Source of the DNA: Caballeronia udeis
GTDB lineage: Bacteria; Pseudomonadota; Gammaproteobacteria; Burkholderiales; Burkholderiaceae
Direction: 5' to 3'
Assembly (NCBI RefSeq): GCF_001544555.2
Contig: NZ_FCOK02000001.1
Span: 248,001 to 312,000, forward strand
DNA: 64,000 nt
The notes under the pieces were generated by a model. That model saw only the letters and a program-made list of their open reading frames with translations, was not told the DNA's origin and did no database searches. Positions 46,402 through 55,674 of this stretch are shown piece after piece. Made by a program: the position numbers and the translations under genes. Every line of letters begins with the position of its first letter. The stretch's first letter is position 1.

Positions 46402-47451
46402 ATGCGTCGCGCGTTGGTTATCGCACCGAACTGGATTGGTGACGCATTGATGGCGCAGCCGCTGTTTTCGCTGCTGAAGAAGTTGCATCCGCGCATTGTC
46501 ATCGATGCTGTCGCGCCCGCCTGGGTCGCGCCCGTGCTGGAACGCATGCCCGAGATCCACGACGTCTACGCCACCGATCTCGCCCACGGCAAGCTGCAAA
46601 TGCTGCGTCGCTGGCAACTGGCGAGCGATTTGCGCGACGTGGGTTACGACGCCGCGTACGTGCTGCCGAACTCGTTCAAATCAGCGCTGATTCCGTGGAT
46701 GGCGGGGATCAACCTGCGGGTTGGCTATACGGGCGAAAGCCGTTATGGCGTGCTCAACGTGCGGCACGCCAATCCGGGCAAGGGTCAACGCCCGCCCATG
46801 GTGGGCCAGTACGCCGCCCTGGCTTATGCGCCGGGTGCGAAGCTGCCGTGGCTGCAGGAAAACGCGACGGTTCCCATGCCGGTACCGCGGCTCGATGCCG
46901 ACCTGAACGAAGCGGCGCGCGTCTCCGCCCGCTTTAATCTGGATACGCGCGCGCCGCTCGTGGTGTTTTGTCCGGGCGCGGAATATGGTCCGGCAAAACG
47001 CTGGCCGCCGGAGCATTTCGCGGCGCTCGCGCAGTTCATCGCGCAATCGTTCCCGTATGCGCGGATTGTCGCGCTCGGGTCGCCAAAAGATTCGCCTATC
47101 GCCCAGGCCATTGCCGATCGCGCGCCGAATGTGCGCAACCTGTGCGGGCAAACGTCTCTCGGCGAGGCCTGCGCGCTGATCTCGCGCGCCAGCGCCGTGG
47201 TCACCAACGATTCCGGCCTGATGCATGTGGCCGCCGCGCTGCGTCGCCCGCTGGTGGCCGTGTTCGGCTCAACCGACCCGCGCCACACGCCGCCCCTCTC
47301 CGATCTCGCAAAGGTACAATGGCTGCACCTCGAATGCAGTCCGTGCTTTGCCCGCGAGTGTCCGCTGGGTCATTTGAATTGTTTGCGCGAACTCGGCGCC
47401 GAGCAGGTTTTCGGCGATTTGCGCGGCATGTTGATGATGCAGCGCCATTAA
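46402..47451 (+). CDS. waaF: ADP-heptose:LPS heptosyltransferase II
   Basis: Adds the second heptose to the LPS inner core at the cytoplasmic face of the inner membrane; GT9 family, 349 residues. Motifs: NWIGDALMAQPLFSLLKKLHP, the central FCPGAEYGPAKRWP and NDSGLMHVAAALRRPLVAVFGSTDP. It ends within 300 bp of an NTF2-like gene. The GDALMAQPL opening favours WaaF over WaaC. Confidence 0.93.
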   Translation: MRRALVIAPNWIGDALMAQPLFSLLKKLHPRIVIDAVAPAWVAPVLERMPEIHDVYATDLAHGKLQMLRRWQLASDLRDVGYDAAYVLPNSFKSALIPWMAGINLRVGYTGESRYGVLNVRHANPGKGQRPPMVGQYAALAYAPGAKLPWLQENATVPMPVPRLDADLNEAARVSARFNLDTRAPLVVFCPGAEYGPAKRWPPEHFAALAQFIAQSFPYARIVALGSPKDSPIAQAIADRAPNVRNLCGQTSLGEACALISRASAVVTNDSGLMHVAAALRRPLVAVFGSTDPRHTPPLSDLAKVQWLHLECSPCFARECPLGHLNCLRELGAEQVFGDLRGMLMMQRH

Positions 47452-47749
47452 AGCGGGTCTGGCTGAAGCGGCTTCGGCGCCGTGGCTCATGCTGATCGAG
47501 CCGGCCTGGCCGAACCGCTTCGAAGATTGCTTCATGACTTCGTCAGAGCAGCGTCTGCCACGCCAGGTTCTCCGGCGCCGGGTCCGCGTCCTCCGAGCTT
47601 CCATCGGCGGCGTGTTTGCGGTTCCGAGCCGGTCCTGACATGCCAATGTCCCTAAGCCGGGGCATGCTTTTGAAACTTGACCGAACCGTGGCGCTTCACT
47701 GTCCGACAACATCGGGCGCCATGCATCGACTGTTAGAGACCCACTAGCC

Positions 47750-48196
47750 ATGCCACGTTTTGCCCGCCTCTTCGAAGCCGCCGCCGATACCCTCAACGCC
47801 TACTACCAAGCTGTCGCGGAGGGCAATATCGACAGTGTCATGGCACTCTGGATCGACGAGGAATTCGCCACTTTCATCTGTGCGGACGGTTCGCACCTGA
47901 GCGGCCTGGACAGCATTCGCGCGGGCCTTTCGGCGCAACTGGAGAACCGGCCGGTCACGGTCGAGCCACTCGATATCCGCGTCTACGACAGTCTCGGCAC
48001 CGTGGTCTACGCCATCGCCGAAGCGCATCAGCCGGCCGAACCGGGCAGTTCGCCCATCATGGTGTTCAGCACCTATGTAATGGTCCACGAACGTGGGGAA
48101 TGGCGCATTGCACATATCCACGCTAGTGCGATGCCAGACGAAGCCGCCGGCCAGGTTGCGGCGAAAATGCGACATGGACAAGGTCCGCTGCATTGA
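47750..48196 (+). CDS. NTF2/SnoaL-like protein
   Basis: A 148-residue single-domain protein of the NTF2-like cone fold (LNAYYQAVAEGNIDSVMALW ... YVMVHERGEWRIAHIHAS). Such proteins bind small hydrophobic ligands or act as isomerases; nothing here fixes a function. It precedes the YheT hydrolase by 146 bp on the same strand. Confidence 0.82.
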   Translation: MPRFARLFEAAADTLNAYYQAVAEGNIDSVMALWIDEEFATFICADGSHLSGLDSIRAGLSAQLENRPVTVEPLDIRVYDSLGTVVYAIAEAHQPAEPGSSPIMVFSTYVMVHERGEWRIAHIHASAMPDEAAGQVAAKMRHGQGPLH

Positions 48197-48342
48197 CATC
48201 GGGTTTTGCGGGTACGCTGGGCAAGGTAGCTGGCGTCTGCGGCTCGACCATTGCTCTGCCAGGCCGATTGTGAAATCGACCGGCAAACCGACCGGCAGAC
48301 CGCCTACCCGTTCGCATCCGGCATCCTGTGTGAAGACGCGCA

Positions 48343-49596
48343 ATGAAACGCGATCCTGCTCATCTCATTCCTGACGCTCCGGCGCTCAATACCCGTTCTG
48401 CGCCTGAGCAGACCGCTTCGGCCGCTCTCGGTGCAGTGAGCCAACCAAAACCCGAACCGCTGGCCGAATGGCTGTACCGGCCACCTCGATGGCTGCCCAC
48501 CGCGCATGCGCAGACGATCGTGCCGGCCTTGTTCGCGCAGCGGCCGGCGGTGAAATATCGGCGGGAACGATGGACAACCCCGGACAGCGATTTCATCGAT
48601 CTCGACTGGCTGTCTTATGACGTCGATGGCGAGGGCCACACGCGCACGGCGCAAGGCGAACGACAGGAAGCGGTCTCCGTACCGATCGATGAAGCCAGGC
48701 CGTCGCAGAACGGAGGCTCGGCAGCAGCGCGGGCCGCATCCCCCTTCCCCGACCCGAGCGCCCCGCTCTTTGTGCTGTTCCACGGACTCGAAGGCAGCTC
48801 GGACTCGCACTACGCACGCGTGCTGATGGCCGAAGCGAAGGCGCGCGGCTGGTTTGGCGTCGTGCCGCATTTCCGCAGTTGCGGCGGCTCGATGAACCTC
48901 CTGCCGCGCTTTTACCATCTCGCCGATAGTGCCGAAGTCGACTGGGTCTTGCGTCGGTTAAAGGCGCAACATGCGGGGCCGGTGATCGCAGCAGGGGTAT
49001 CGCTGGGCGGCAACGTGCTGCTGCGCTGGCTGTGCGAGCAGGAACAGGACGCAGCCGCCATCCTGGATGCCGCCGCGGCTATCTCCGCTCCTCTCGACGT
49101 CCACGCCGGCGGGCACGCAATATCGCAGGGTTTCGGCATGGTCTACACACGCAGTTTTCTCAAGACGCTCAAGCGCAAGGCGCTGGCGAAACTGGACCAG
49201 TATCCCGGCCTGTTTGACCGCGACGCCATGCTCGCGGCCCGCACCATGCACGCCTTCGATAACGCCGTGACCGCGCCGCTACACGGTTTCCGCGATACCG
49301 ACGACTACTGGACCCGCGCCACCACGCGGCCCTATTTGCCGCGCATCGCCATTCCAACGCTGCTTCTGAACGCCCGCAACGACCCGTTCCTGCCTGGGCG
49401 CGTGTTGCCATCGGCGGCGGAGGTTTCGGCGGCAGTGACCCTCGATCAACCCGCGCATGGCGGCCACGTCGGTTTTATGACCGGGCCGTTTCCGGGGCGG
49501 ATAGACTGGTTGTCGCAGCGGGTGTTCGGCTATTTGCAGACCCATGTGCGGCAGGCCAAACCCGCACAACCTTCACCGGATTCCGAGCATGGATGA
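48343..49596 (+). CDS. YheT-family alpha/beta hydrolase
   Basis: A 417-residue hydrolase of the COG0429/YheT group. The nucleophile elbow is GVSLGGNVLL (Ser), the acid is in NARNDPFLP, and the His in HGGHVGFM. The lid/N-terminal region has the typical WLPTAHAQTIVPAL motif. An insertion of about 30 residues (EGHTRTAQGE... to PSAPLFV) lengthens the protein relative to E. coli YheT (about 340). Substrate unknown, possibly medium-chain esters. Its stop overlaps the start of the next gene by 8 bases. Confidence 0.9.
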   Translation: MKRDPAHLIPDAPALNTRSAPEQTASAALGAVSQPKPEPLAEWLYRPPRWLPTAHAQTIVPALFAQRPAVKYRRERWTTPDSDFIDLDWLSYDVDGEGHTRTAQGERQEAVSVPIDEARPSQNGGSAAARAASPFPDPSAPLFVLFHGLEGSSDSHYARVLMAEAKARGWFGVVPHFRSCGGSMNLLPRFYHLADSAEVDWVLRRLKAQHAGPVIAAGVSLGGNVLLRWLCEQEQDAAAILDAAAAISAPLDVHAGGHAISQGFGMVYTRSFLKTLKRKALAKLDQYPGLFDRDAMLAARTMHAFDNAVTAPLHGFRDTDDYWTRATTRPYLPRIAIPTLLLNARNDPFLPGRVLPSAAEVSAAVTLDQPAHGGHVGFMTGPFPGRIDWLSQRVFGYLQTHVRQAKPAQPSPDSEHG

Positions 49597-50173
49597 GATC
49601 GTCAAACAGGCGCTGGCCAAATGGCCCAACGTCCCGCATTGCACCGGCTGGCTGCTGCTCGACCGGCGCGGCCAGTGGCGCATGCGCGACGACGCCACGC
49701 AGGCAGCAGGCCTTCCCGGCGATATCATCAGGCACGACGCGTTGCTCGGCTTCATCAACCGGAACTATGCCGCCGATGCCGACGGTCAGTGGTTCTTTCA
49801 AAACGGTCCGCAGCGCGTGTATGTTGAGCTGGGTTACACGCCGTGGATCGTGCGGCTGAGCGAGTTTCACGACGCGACGGACGACGCGCTGCGGCTGACC
49901 GATCACGCGGGCGGGCAGTTTGAGCCGGCGGCGGCTTGGCTTGACGATGAAGGCGGCGTGCTGTTCTCGGATGGTTCGGATGCTCCGCGCGTCGCCGCGT
50001 TGCACGATCACGATCTCGACCTGTTTTCCACCCACGCCGATCTCGACGATAACGGCGGCGTGTTCCATTTCGCGGCCGGCGTGGATCTGGCGCTGGGGCG
50101 TATCGATCGGGCGGATGTGGCGGGGAAGTTTGGGTTTGTTATGAGTCCGGCGGCGAATGCGGCGGTCTCGTAA
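49589..50173 (+). CDS. Conserved hypothetical protein translationally coupled to the YheT hydrolase
   Basis: A 194-residue soluble protein of a family whose function I do not know. It begins MDEIVKQALAKWPNVPHCTGWLLLD and contains FINRNYAADADGQWFFQNGPQRVYVELGYTPW-type sequence in shortened form, with many Asp residues in the second half (ALHDHDLDLFSTHADLDD). No signal peptide or membrane helix. The start is set by the 8-base overlap with the upstream gene. Followed by moaC after 165 bp. Confidence 0.8.
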   Translation: MDEIVKQALAKWPNVPHCTGWLLLDRRGQWRMRDDATQAAGLPGDIIRHDALLGFINRNYAADADGQWFFQNGPQRVYVELGYTPWIVRLSEFHDATDDALRLTDHAGGQFEPAAAWLDDEGGVLFSDGSDAPRVAALHDHDLDLFSTHADLDDNGGVFHFAAGVDLALGRIDRADVAGKFGFVMSPAANAAVS

Positions 50174-50338
50174 AGCGTCCTAACTATCGTCCTTCTCCAA
50201 CTCATGCTCTTCGTTGCAGGCTGAAACGCTGCGAACGGATAAGCGAAAACGATTTGAAAGGCTTATCGTAGCAGCGTGTGCGCGCCTGGACCACCCGTGC
50301 GCCGCTGTTATGATGAGCGCCCGTTGCAAGGAGAGGTT

Positions 50339-50818
50339 ATGTCCGGACTTACACATTTCGATGCTTCTGGCGAAGCGCACATGGTCGATGTCGGCGACAA
50401 AAGCGAGACGCGTCGCGTGGCCATCGCGCGTGGTTCCATCGTAATGCTGCCCGCCACGCTCGCGCTGATCCGCGACGGCAAGGCTAAAAAAGGCGATGTA
50501 CTCGGCGTCGCGCGCATCGCTGCGATCCAGGGCGCCAAACGCACCTCCGATCTCATCCCGCTATGCCATCCGCTGGCGTTGACGCGAGTGGCGGTGGATT
50601 TTTCCATCGATGAAAAACTTCCCGGCGTGTTTTGCGAAGTTCGCGTGGAAACGGTCGGGCGCACCGGTGTGGAAATGGAAGCGCTGACCGCCGTGCAGGT
50701 GGGACTGCTGACGGTTTATGACATGTGCAAAGCAGTGGACCGCGGAATGACGATCACCGATGTGAAGGTGCTGGAGAAGCACGGAGGGAAATCGGGGGAT
50801 TGGGTGGCGGGGAGTTGA
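50339..50818 (+). CDS. moaC: Cyclic pyranopterin monophosphate synthase
   Basis: Acts after MoaA to form cPMP in molybdenum cofactor synthesis; 159 residues, standard length. Motifs: GRARMVDV-like [32 protein letters not shown] (active site) and [23 protein letters not shown]. The ATG follows AAGGAGAGGTT. No other moa genes adjoin it. Confidence 0.96.
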   Translation: MSGLTHFDASGEAHMVDVGDKSETRRVAIARGSIVMLPATLALIRDGKAKKGDVLGVARIAAIQGAKRTSDLIPLCHPLALTRVAVDFSIDEKLPGVFCEVRVETVGRTGVEMEALTAVQVGLLTVYDMCKAVDRGMTITDVKVLEKHGGKSGDWVAGS

Positions 50819-50900
50819 ATTGAATTGAACGTTCCCTGCCCGCACTGAGCCCTCGTAAATCACTGCCGGTGCCCGGCAAGCAATAATATTTAGTCGAGAA

Positions 50901-50938
50901 AAAGGCAGTTCCAACGCGAGTCGGAACTGCCTTTTTTT
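50901..50938. terminator. Bidirectional terminator between moaC and the PglL gene
   Basis: Stem AAAGGCAGTTCC / GGAACTGCCTTT with a 10-base loop, T7 on the plus strand and T4-5 on the minus strand. Confidence 0.93.
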
Positions 50939-51010
50939 CCAGCCACAATCGATATCTTCGACTTCAACGCCGCCGGCCTCACCGAGGCCGGCGATCAACC
51001 ACTCGCTGCC

Positions 51011-52831
51011 TCAATCGTCCCCATCATCGCTATCGTCATCCGTAGTCGACGGTGCGGGCACGCCATACATCTTCATCAGTTCAGCCTTAAAGCCGGCCAG
51101 CGGCTTACCCTGATCGTCGAGCAACTGATAAACATCCGCCAGTTGTTGCGGCCAGTCGTGAAGCTCGGTGGAGAAGATCTTCAACCGGGCGATGGTATCG
51201 AGCGCGTCCTGCGACTGTCCGGCCAGCGCCTGCAGCACCGCATAGCGTCGCAACACAGTTTCCCCCGGCAACAAAGCCAGCGCCTGACGATGCATCGCGA
51301 GTTTCGTAGCGAGGTCCTGGCTGTTCATCGGCAGCAATGTCGCGGCACCGTACTCACCCCACGCGCGGAACAAGAACGACGGATCCTCGCGATATTGCTC
51401 AGCCGGTTGCGAGCCGTAATAGAGCACTTCCGACCGGTTGTAATCGCGCAAGATGGGGTACAGCGAAGCCAGTCCAAGCACCACCAGCACAACATACAAC
51501 CCATAGGAAAACGACCGCGACACCCACCGCACCGGCCGCGTTTCGAGCAAGCCGAAGACCAACATTGCGGGCATCAGGAAAAACATGTACTGCTGCGGAT
51601 ACTCGACCAGCGCATGCATCATCAGCACGCCCAGCAGCGACAGCGCGAAAATCCGCGCCGGCGTATGCGGCGCACGCAGTACGCGCACGAGCCAGCACAC
51701 CACGCTGAACAACACGATCGCCATGCCCAGCAGACCGGTTTTCGCGAGCAGATCGATAAAGATATCGTGCGAGTTGTTCGCAATCTCCACGCCGCCAAGC
51801 TCACGCACGAACTCGAACTGATGCAGCGGGAACTCGCCCCAGCCAACACCCAGCAACGGGTGCGTCAGGAACATGGTCCAGCCATACTTCCAGAGCGCAA
51901 GCCGCGGCGCGATCTGATTCGCGTCCTGCATCCGCTCGGCAGCCGATTGGCCAAGTTCAAGCTGAAAACGCAAGTTCGCCCAGCGAATCGCCGCATTCAC
52001 GGCGAAGAACAACACGAGCAGCACGATCGGAATCAGCCACGCGCGCGTCTTGTTGCGAGCGGCACGGCTCGCAGGTCCATCCGGGTCATCCGCCAAGGTC
52101 GAGCGGCCCTGAATGAAGGCCATCCAGAATCCCCCGACCACGATCACGCCCATCTGCAACCACGGCCCCCGCGACACGGTCAGCGCAAGCCCTGCTGAAA
52201 ATATGGCGGACAGGACGAGCCATGCGATCACCGGCAGACGTCGTGTCTGCACCAGGTAGAGCGCACCCGCCGTTGCGAATGCAATGTAGGTCGCAAGGTG
52301 ATTCGCCTGCGCCATGTTGCCGAACGGCCGCCGCTCGATCGCGACGTTGTAGGCCACCACGAATGGCGAAAACTTCGGCTCCATGTGGAACAACTGCACG
52401 ACCTGGCAGAACACGGCGAACAAACCACCCACGATCAACGCCGCAGCACCCCAGCGCAGCGCCTTCTCGGCCATACCCGCGCGCACGAAGCCATAACCGG
52501 TATGCACCGCGATAAACGATGCCAGCAGATAACCGCCGCCAAGCCAGTTCATCGACGGCTGGGACACCGGCAATACCACCGTCTGCGCCACGAGCAGAAA
52601 GCCGAGCACAAGCGGCATTAACGCGATAACCGGCGTCGCGAACGGCACCCGCGGTTCGGATAACCTCACGATCAATACCATTGCGCCACCAAGCACCAGG
52701 AACAGTCCAAGCGCGCTGAACTCGGCGTAGAAGGTCGGAATGGGATACGTGTGGTTGACGACCGCGAACGGAATCGTCAGCGCCAGGCAGAGGACAGCAA
52801 GAGAAAGGTAGCGCGCGATGTTTGAAGGCAT
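51011..52831 (-). CDS. pglL: PglL-type O-oligosaccharyltransferase (Wzy_C superfamily)
   Basis: A polytopic inner-membrane protein of 606 residues with about 11-13 helices. The PglL motif GNMAQANHLATY (residues 171-182, His178) and the loop LLGVGWGEFPLHQFEF mark the general protein O-oligosaccharyltransferases, which transfer lipid-linked glycans to periplasmic Ser/Thr-rich proteins. A C-terminal periplasmic helical region ends in an acidic DDDSDDGDD tail. The adjacent pilin with a Pro/Ser-rich loop is a natural substrate, as for TfpO/PglL elsewhere. A WaaL-type O-antigen ligase is the main alternative, but the motif and neighbour favour PglL. Confidence 0.88.
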   Translation of the reverse strand: MPSNIARYLSLAVLCLALTIPFAVVNHTYPIPTFYAEFSALGLFLVLGGAMVLIVRLSEPRVPFATPVIALMPLVLGFLLVAQTVVLPVSQPSMNWLGGGYLLASFIAVHTGYGFVRAGMAEKALRWGAAALIVGGLFAVFCQVVQLFHMEPKFSPFVVAYNVAIERRPFGNMAQANHLATYIAFATAGALYLVQTRRLPVIAWLVLSAIFSAGLALTVSRGPWLQMGVIVVGGFWMAFIQGRSTLADDPDGPASRAARNKTRAWLIPIVLLVLFFAVNAAIRWANLRFQLELGQSAAERMQDANQIAPRLALWKYGWTMFLTHPLLGVGWGEFPLHQFEFVRELGGVEIANNSHDIFIDLLAKTGLLGMAIVLFSVVCWLVRVLRAPHTPARIFALSLLGVLMMHALVEYPQQYMFFLMPAMLVFGLLETRPVRWVSRSFSYGLYVVLVVLGLASLYPILRDYNRSEVLYYGSQPAEQYREDPSFLFRAWGEYGAATLLPMNSQDLATKLAMHRQALALLPGETVLRRYAVLQALAGQSQDALDTIARLKIFSTELHDWPQQLADVYQLLDDQGKPLAGFKAELMKMYGVPAPSTTDDDSDDGDD

Positions 52832-53069
52832 GTGGGGTCGGGAACGTCGGCAACCGGCGCACTATACAAAAAATTACTCTTGCTGTGCGGCGCAGCGCAT
52901 GAAATGCGCCGAAATCCGTGTCATTCCTGAAAATTCCGTGGTGGTTTTAGCAAAACATCGAGGCTGTCCGCAATCCGCGTGCTCGCTCACAAGCGCCATG
53001 ACGACGATTCACTGCGATTACGGTTTCGTGCGGGCAGCCTTTCAGCTTCGCTAAGCGCCTTTCGACTCG

Positions 53070-53693
53070 CTAGGTCCGGCATTCCGGCGGTGCGAGATTA
53101 GGCGGCAACGTGGGTGCTTCCGAGGGCGATGGACCCGCGCCCGGCGCCGGCAAGGAAGACGCCGTTTTCGTGGCCGCAAAACATTCCCACGTGATCGATC
53201 CGGCCTGTACCGAACCCTTGGTCAGGACAGTTCGCGCCGTTGGCGTCTCGGCATTGTCCGGGGTTGAAGGCACAAGCACGAGCGTGTTCGATCCGGCCGG
53301 CGCCACGCGCGTGGAAAACGCGATGGTGACTTGCCCGTTGGTGTCGTCGACATGAATCGATTCCACGTTCCGGGTCCCCGGTGGCGACGCATATCCGCCG
53401 CCCAGATCCGATCCGCTGGCGGCGTTCTCCGCCACCGCCAACCGTGCCGACGACGCCAGCGACAAGCCCTCGCCCACCCGGCTGCGCGCCAGATAATCCT
53501 GATACGCCGGAATGGCGTAAGCCGCGACCACACCGACAATCGCCAGCACGATCATCAACTCGATCAACGTGAAGCCCGTTCCGAAACGCTTTATCTTGCC
53601 GCGCGTAATCAGCCTTCGAAACCAAGCTTTGCTACTGCTCGGACCACCTGCTTCATCTGACCTGCATACCGCTGCTGTTATTGCTGCTGCCAT
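53070..53693 (-). CDS. pilA: Type IV pilin / prepilin with long leader
   Basis: Major or minor type IV pilin, 207 residues. The prepilin site is G40 before [20 protein letters not shown], with Glu5 of the mature protein present. The leader is 40 residues, far longer than the usual 6-25, and no ATG, GTG or TTG lies closer, so the start (RBS GGGAG, 7 bases upstream) seems real. The C-terminal disulfide loop runs from WECF to PPEC and is rich in Pro/Ser/Ala. A PglL gene lies 238 bp downstream. A strong terminator ends directly before the RBS. Confidence 0.88.
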   Translation of the reverse strand: MAAAITAAVCRSDEAGGPSSSKAWFRRLITRGKIKRFGTGFTLIELMIVLAIVGVVAAYAIPAYQDYLARSRVGEGLSLASSARLAVAENAASGSDLGGGYASPPGTRNVESIHVDDTNGQVTIAFSTRVAPAGSNTLVLVPSTPDNAETPTARTVLTKGSVQAGSITWECFAATKTASSLPAPGAGPSPSEAPTLPPNLAPPECRT

Positions 53694-53705
53694 TGCTGAA
53701 CTCCC

Positions 53706-53749
53706 AAAAAGACGAAGCGCCTGGTTGCGTAATGCAATCCAGACGCTTC
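53706..53749 (-). terminator. Strong terminator abutting the pilin RBS
   Basis: Stem GAAGCGCCTGG / CCAGACGCTTC (11 bp, one G-U), further paired TTGC/GCAA inside, then GTCTTTTT on the minus strand. The T-tract runs straight into GGGAG, the pilin RBS. It can end the terC transcript and act as an attenuator for the pilin. Confidence 0.85.
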
Positions 53750-53811
53750 GATCTTATTGAGCCCTACCCGGTCTCAACAGTCAGCCAGACGGCCAACGGT
53801 CGAACCGAAAA

Positions 53812-54522
53812 TCAATGTGCGGCTTTTGCTTGCGCGGCCAGCGCGCGTCGGCGGAAGTACCAGCCGAAGCCCAGCACCAGCACCGCACCTATCACGTGCG
53901 CCGTGTATTCAACGCCCAGCAGATTCGATGCGGGCCATCGATCGAGGAACGGATCGTCGATCATCAACCCGCCCGCGATCCACCCGAGCAAACCGGCGCC
54001 GAGCGCAATCACGATCGGGAATTTATCGAGCAGCTTGAGCACCAGCGTGCTACCCCACACGATCAACGGAATGCTCACCAACAGGCCAAAGATAACCAGC
54101 GCCAGCCGATGTTGCGGATCCGCGGCTTCCGCAGCGCCCGCCACCGCAATCACGTTGTCGAGGCTCATGACGGCATCTGCCACGATGATCGTCTTGATCG
54201 CGGCCCAAAGCTGGTCCGCCGGCTTGATATTCGGGTTGCTGTGCTCCGGCATCATCAGCTTCACGCCGATCCACAACAGCATCAGGCCGCCAACAAACTT
54301 GAGGAACGGGACATCGAGCAGCAAGACCGCGAACGCAATCAACGCAACCCGCAAGACGATTGCCCCGAGCGTGCCGAGCAGCACGCCACGCGTGCGCTGC
54401 TGCGGCGGCAAATTCCTGCAGGCGAGCGCGATGACAACAGCGTTATCGCCGCCAAGGAGAATATCGATGACGATAATCTGTAGAACAGCGCCCCAGTGAA
54501 GCGTGGCGAAAAATTCGAGCAT
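53812..54522 (-). CDS. terC: TerC-family membrane protein (YjbE/YkoY-like)
   Basis: A 236-residue inner-membrane protein with about seven helices. The two acidic motifs of the family are present: IDILLGGDNAVVIALA and VADAVMSLDNVIAVAG. TerC proteins are linked to tellurite resistance and, in recent work, to manganese export at sites of secretion. Only about 43 bp separate it from the upstream sucD terminator, leaving no room for a yybP-ykoY riboswitch. Followed by a terminator before the pilin. Confidence 0.9.
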   Translation of the reverse strand: MLEFFATLHWGAVLQIIVIDILLGGDNAVVIALACRNLPPQQRTRGVLLGTLGAIVLRVALIAFAVLLLDVPFLKFVGGLMLLWIGVKLMMPEHSNPNIKPADQLWAAIKTIIVADAVMSLDNVIAVAGAAEAADPQHRLALVIFGLLVSIPLIVWGSTLVLKLLDKFPIVIALGAGLLGWIAGGLMIDDPFLDRWPASNLLGVEYTAHVIGAVLVLGFGWYFRRRALAAQAKAAH

Positions 54523-54565
54523 GAAAAAACCGGTGAGCGACAGCGACAGAAAAAACGCCCAATAA

Positions 54566-54597
54566 AAAAGCGGGGAAGCCTTGGCTCCCCCGCTTTT
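54566..54597 (-). terminator. Terminator of the sucCD operon
   Basis: AAAAGCGGGG / CCCCGCTTTT stem with an inner AGCC/GGCT pair, followed by TTTATT on the minus strand. Confidence 0.85.
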
Positions 54598-54668
54598 AGT
54601 ATCGACGTTCTACGAAAGGCTTACGTAAGCATAGCGCAGCCCCGCGTTTTCTGTCGATCAGTCCTTCC

Positions 54669-55550
54669 TTAAAGCATCGCCTTCAACAAACGCGCCATTT
54701 CTGACGGGTTTTTCGTGACGGTGATACCGCAAGCTTCCATGATTTCCAGCTTGGCATCGGCCGTGTCCGCACCGCCCGAAATCAGCGCGCCTGCGTGACC
54801 CATGCGCTTGCCGGCCGGAGCCGTGACGCCCGCGATGAAGCCAACCACCGGCTTCTTCATGTTGTCCTTGATCCAGTAAGCCGCGTTCGCTTCGTCCGGG
54901 CCGCCGATCTCGCCGATCATGATCACGGCGTCCGTGTCGGGATCGTCGTTGAACATCTTCATGACGTCGATGTGCTTCAGACCGTTGATCGGATCACCGC
55001 CAATACCGACTGCCGACGACTGGCCAAGGCCAATAGCCGTCAACTGGCCAACCGCTTCGTACGTGAGCGTGCCCGAACGCGACACCACGCCAATACGGCC
55101 CTTACGGTGGATATGACCCGGCATGATGCCGATCTTCAGTTCGTCCGGCGTGATCGTGCCCGGGCAGTTCGGTCCGAGCAGCAGCGTCTTGCGATTTTCG
55201 CGACGCATACGGTCCTTGATCTCGAGCATGTCGCGCACGGGAATGCCTTCCGTGATGCAGATGGCGAGATCCAGGTCGGCTTCAACCGCTTCCCAGATTG
55301 CAGCAGCGGCGCCAGCCGGCGGCACGTAGATCACCGAAACGGTTGCACCCGTTTCAGCCTTCGCTTCCGCGACGCTTGCGTAGATGGGGATGCCTTCGAA
55401 ATCTTCGCCGGCGCGCTTCGGGTTCACGCCCGCCACGTACGCTTCACGGCCGTTCGCATACTCGCGGCAAGCGCGGGTGTGGAACTGACCGGTCTTGCCG
55501 GTAATACCCTGGGTAATGACCTTGGTGTCTTTGTTGATCAGAATCGACAT
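54669..55550 (-). CDS. sucD: Succinyl-CoA synthetase alpha subunit
   Basis: ADP/GDP-forming subunit carrying the phospho-His; TCA cycle. 293 residues. Motifs: [21 protein letters not shown], the CoA-binding Rossmann region, and [10 protein letters not shown] with the phosphorylated His. Follows sucC by 124 bp on the same strand. Confidence 0.97.
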   Translation of the reverse strand: MSILINKDTKVITQGITGKTGQFHTRACREYANGREAYVAGVNPKRAGEDFEGIPIYASVAEAKAETGATVSVIYVPPAGAAAAIWEAVEADLDLAICITEGIPVRDMLEIKDRMRRENRKTLLLGPNCPGTITPDELKIGIMPGHIHRKGRIGVVSRSGTLTYEAVGQLTAIGLGQSSAVGIGGDPINGLKHIDVMKMFNDDPDTDAVIMIGEIGGPDEANAAYWIKDNMKKPVVGFIAGVTAPAGKRMGHAGALISGGADTADAKLEIMEACGITVTKNPSEMARLLKAML

Positions 55551-55674
55551 AGTGTGACCTCTGTTCGTCGACGCCGCTTTTCACCTGCGCACCTTGTTTC
55601 AAGGCGCGACGGGCGGAAAAGCGCCGCCTTTCGTGTCTGGTGGAACGCTCGTAATTGCCGGAAGACCCAGGCGC

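Noticed and set aside
54523-54565. yybP-ykoY manganese riboswitch upstream of terC
   Set aside because: Only about 43 bp lie between the sucCD terminator and the terC start, too short for the riboswitch.
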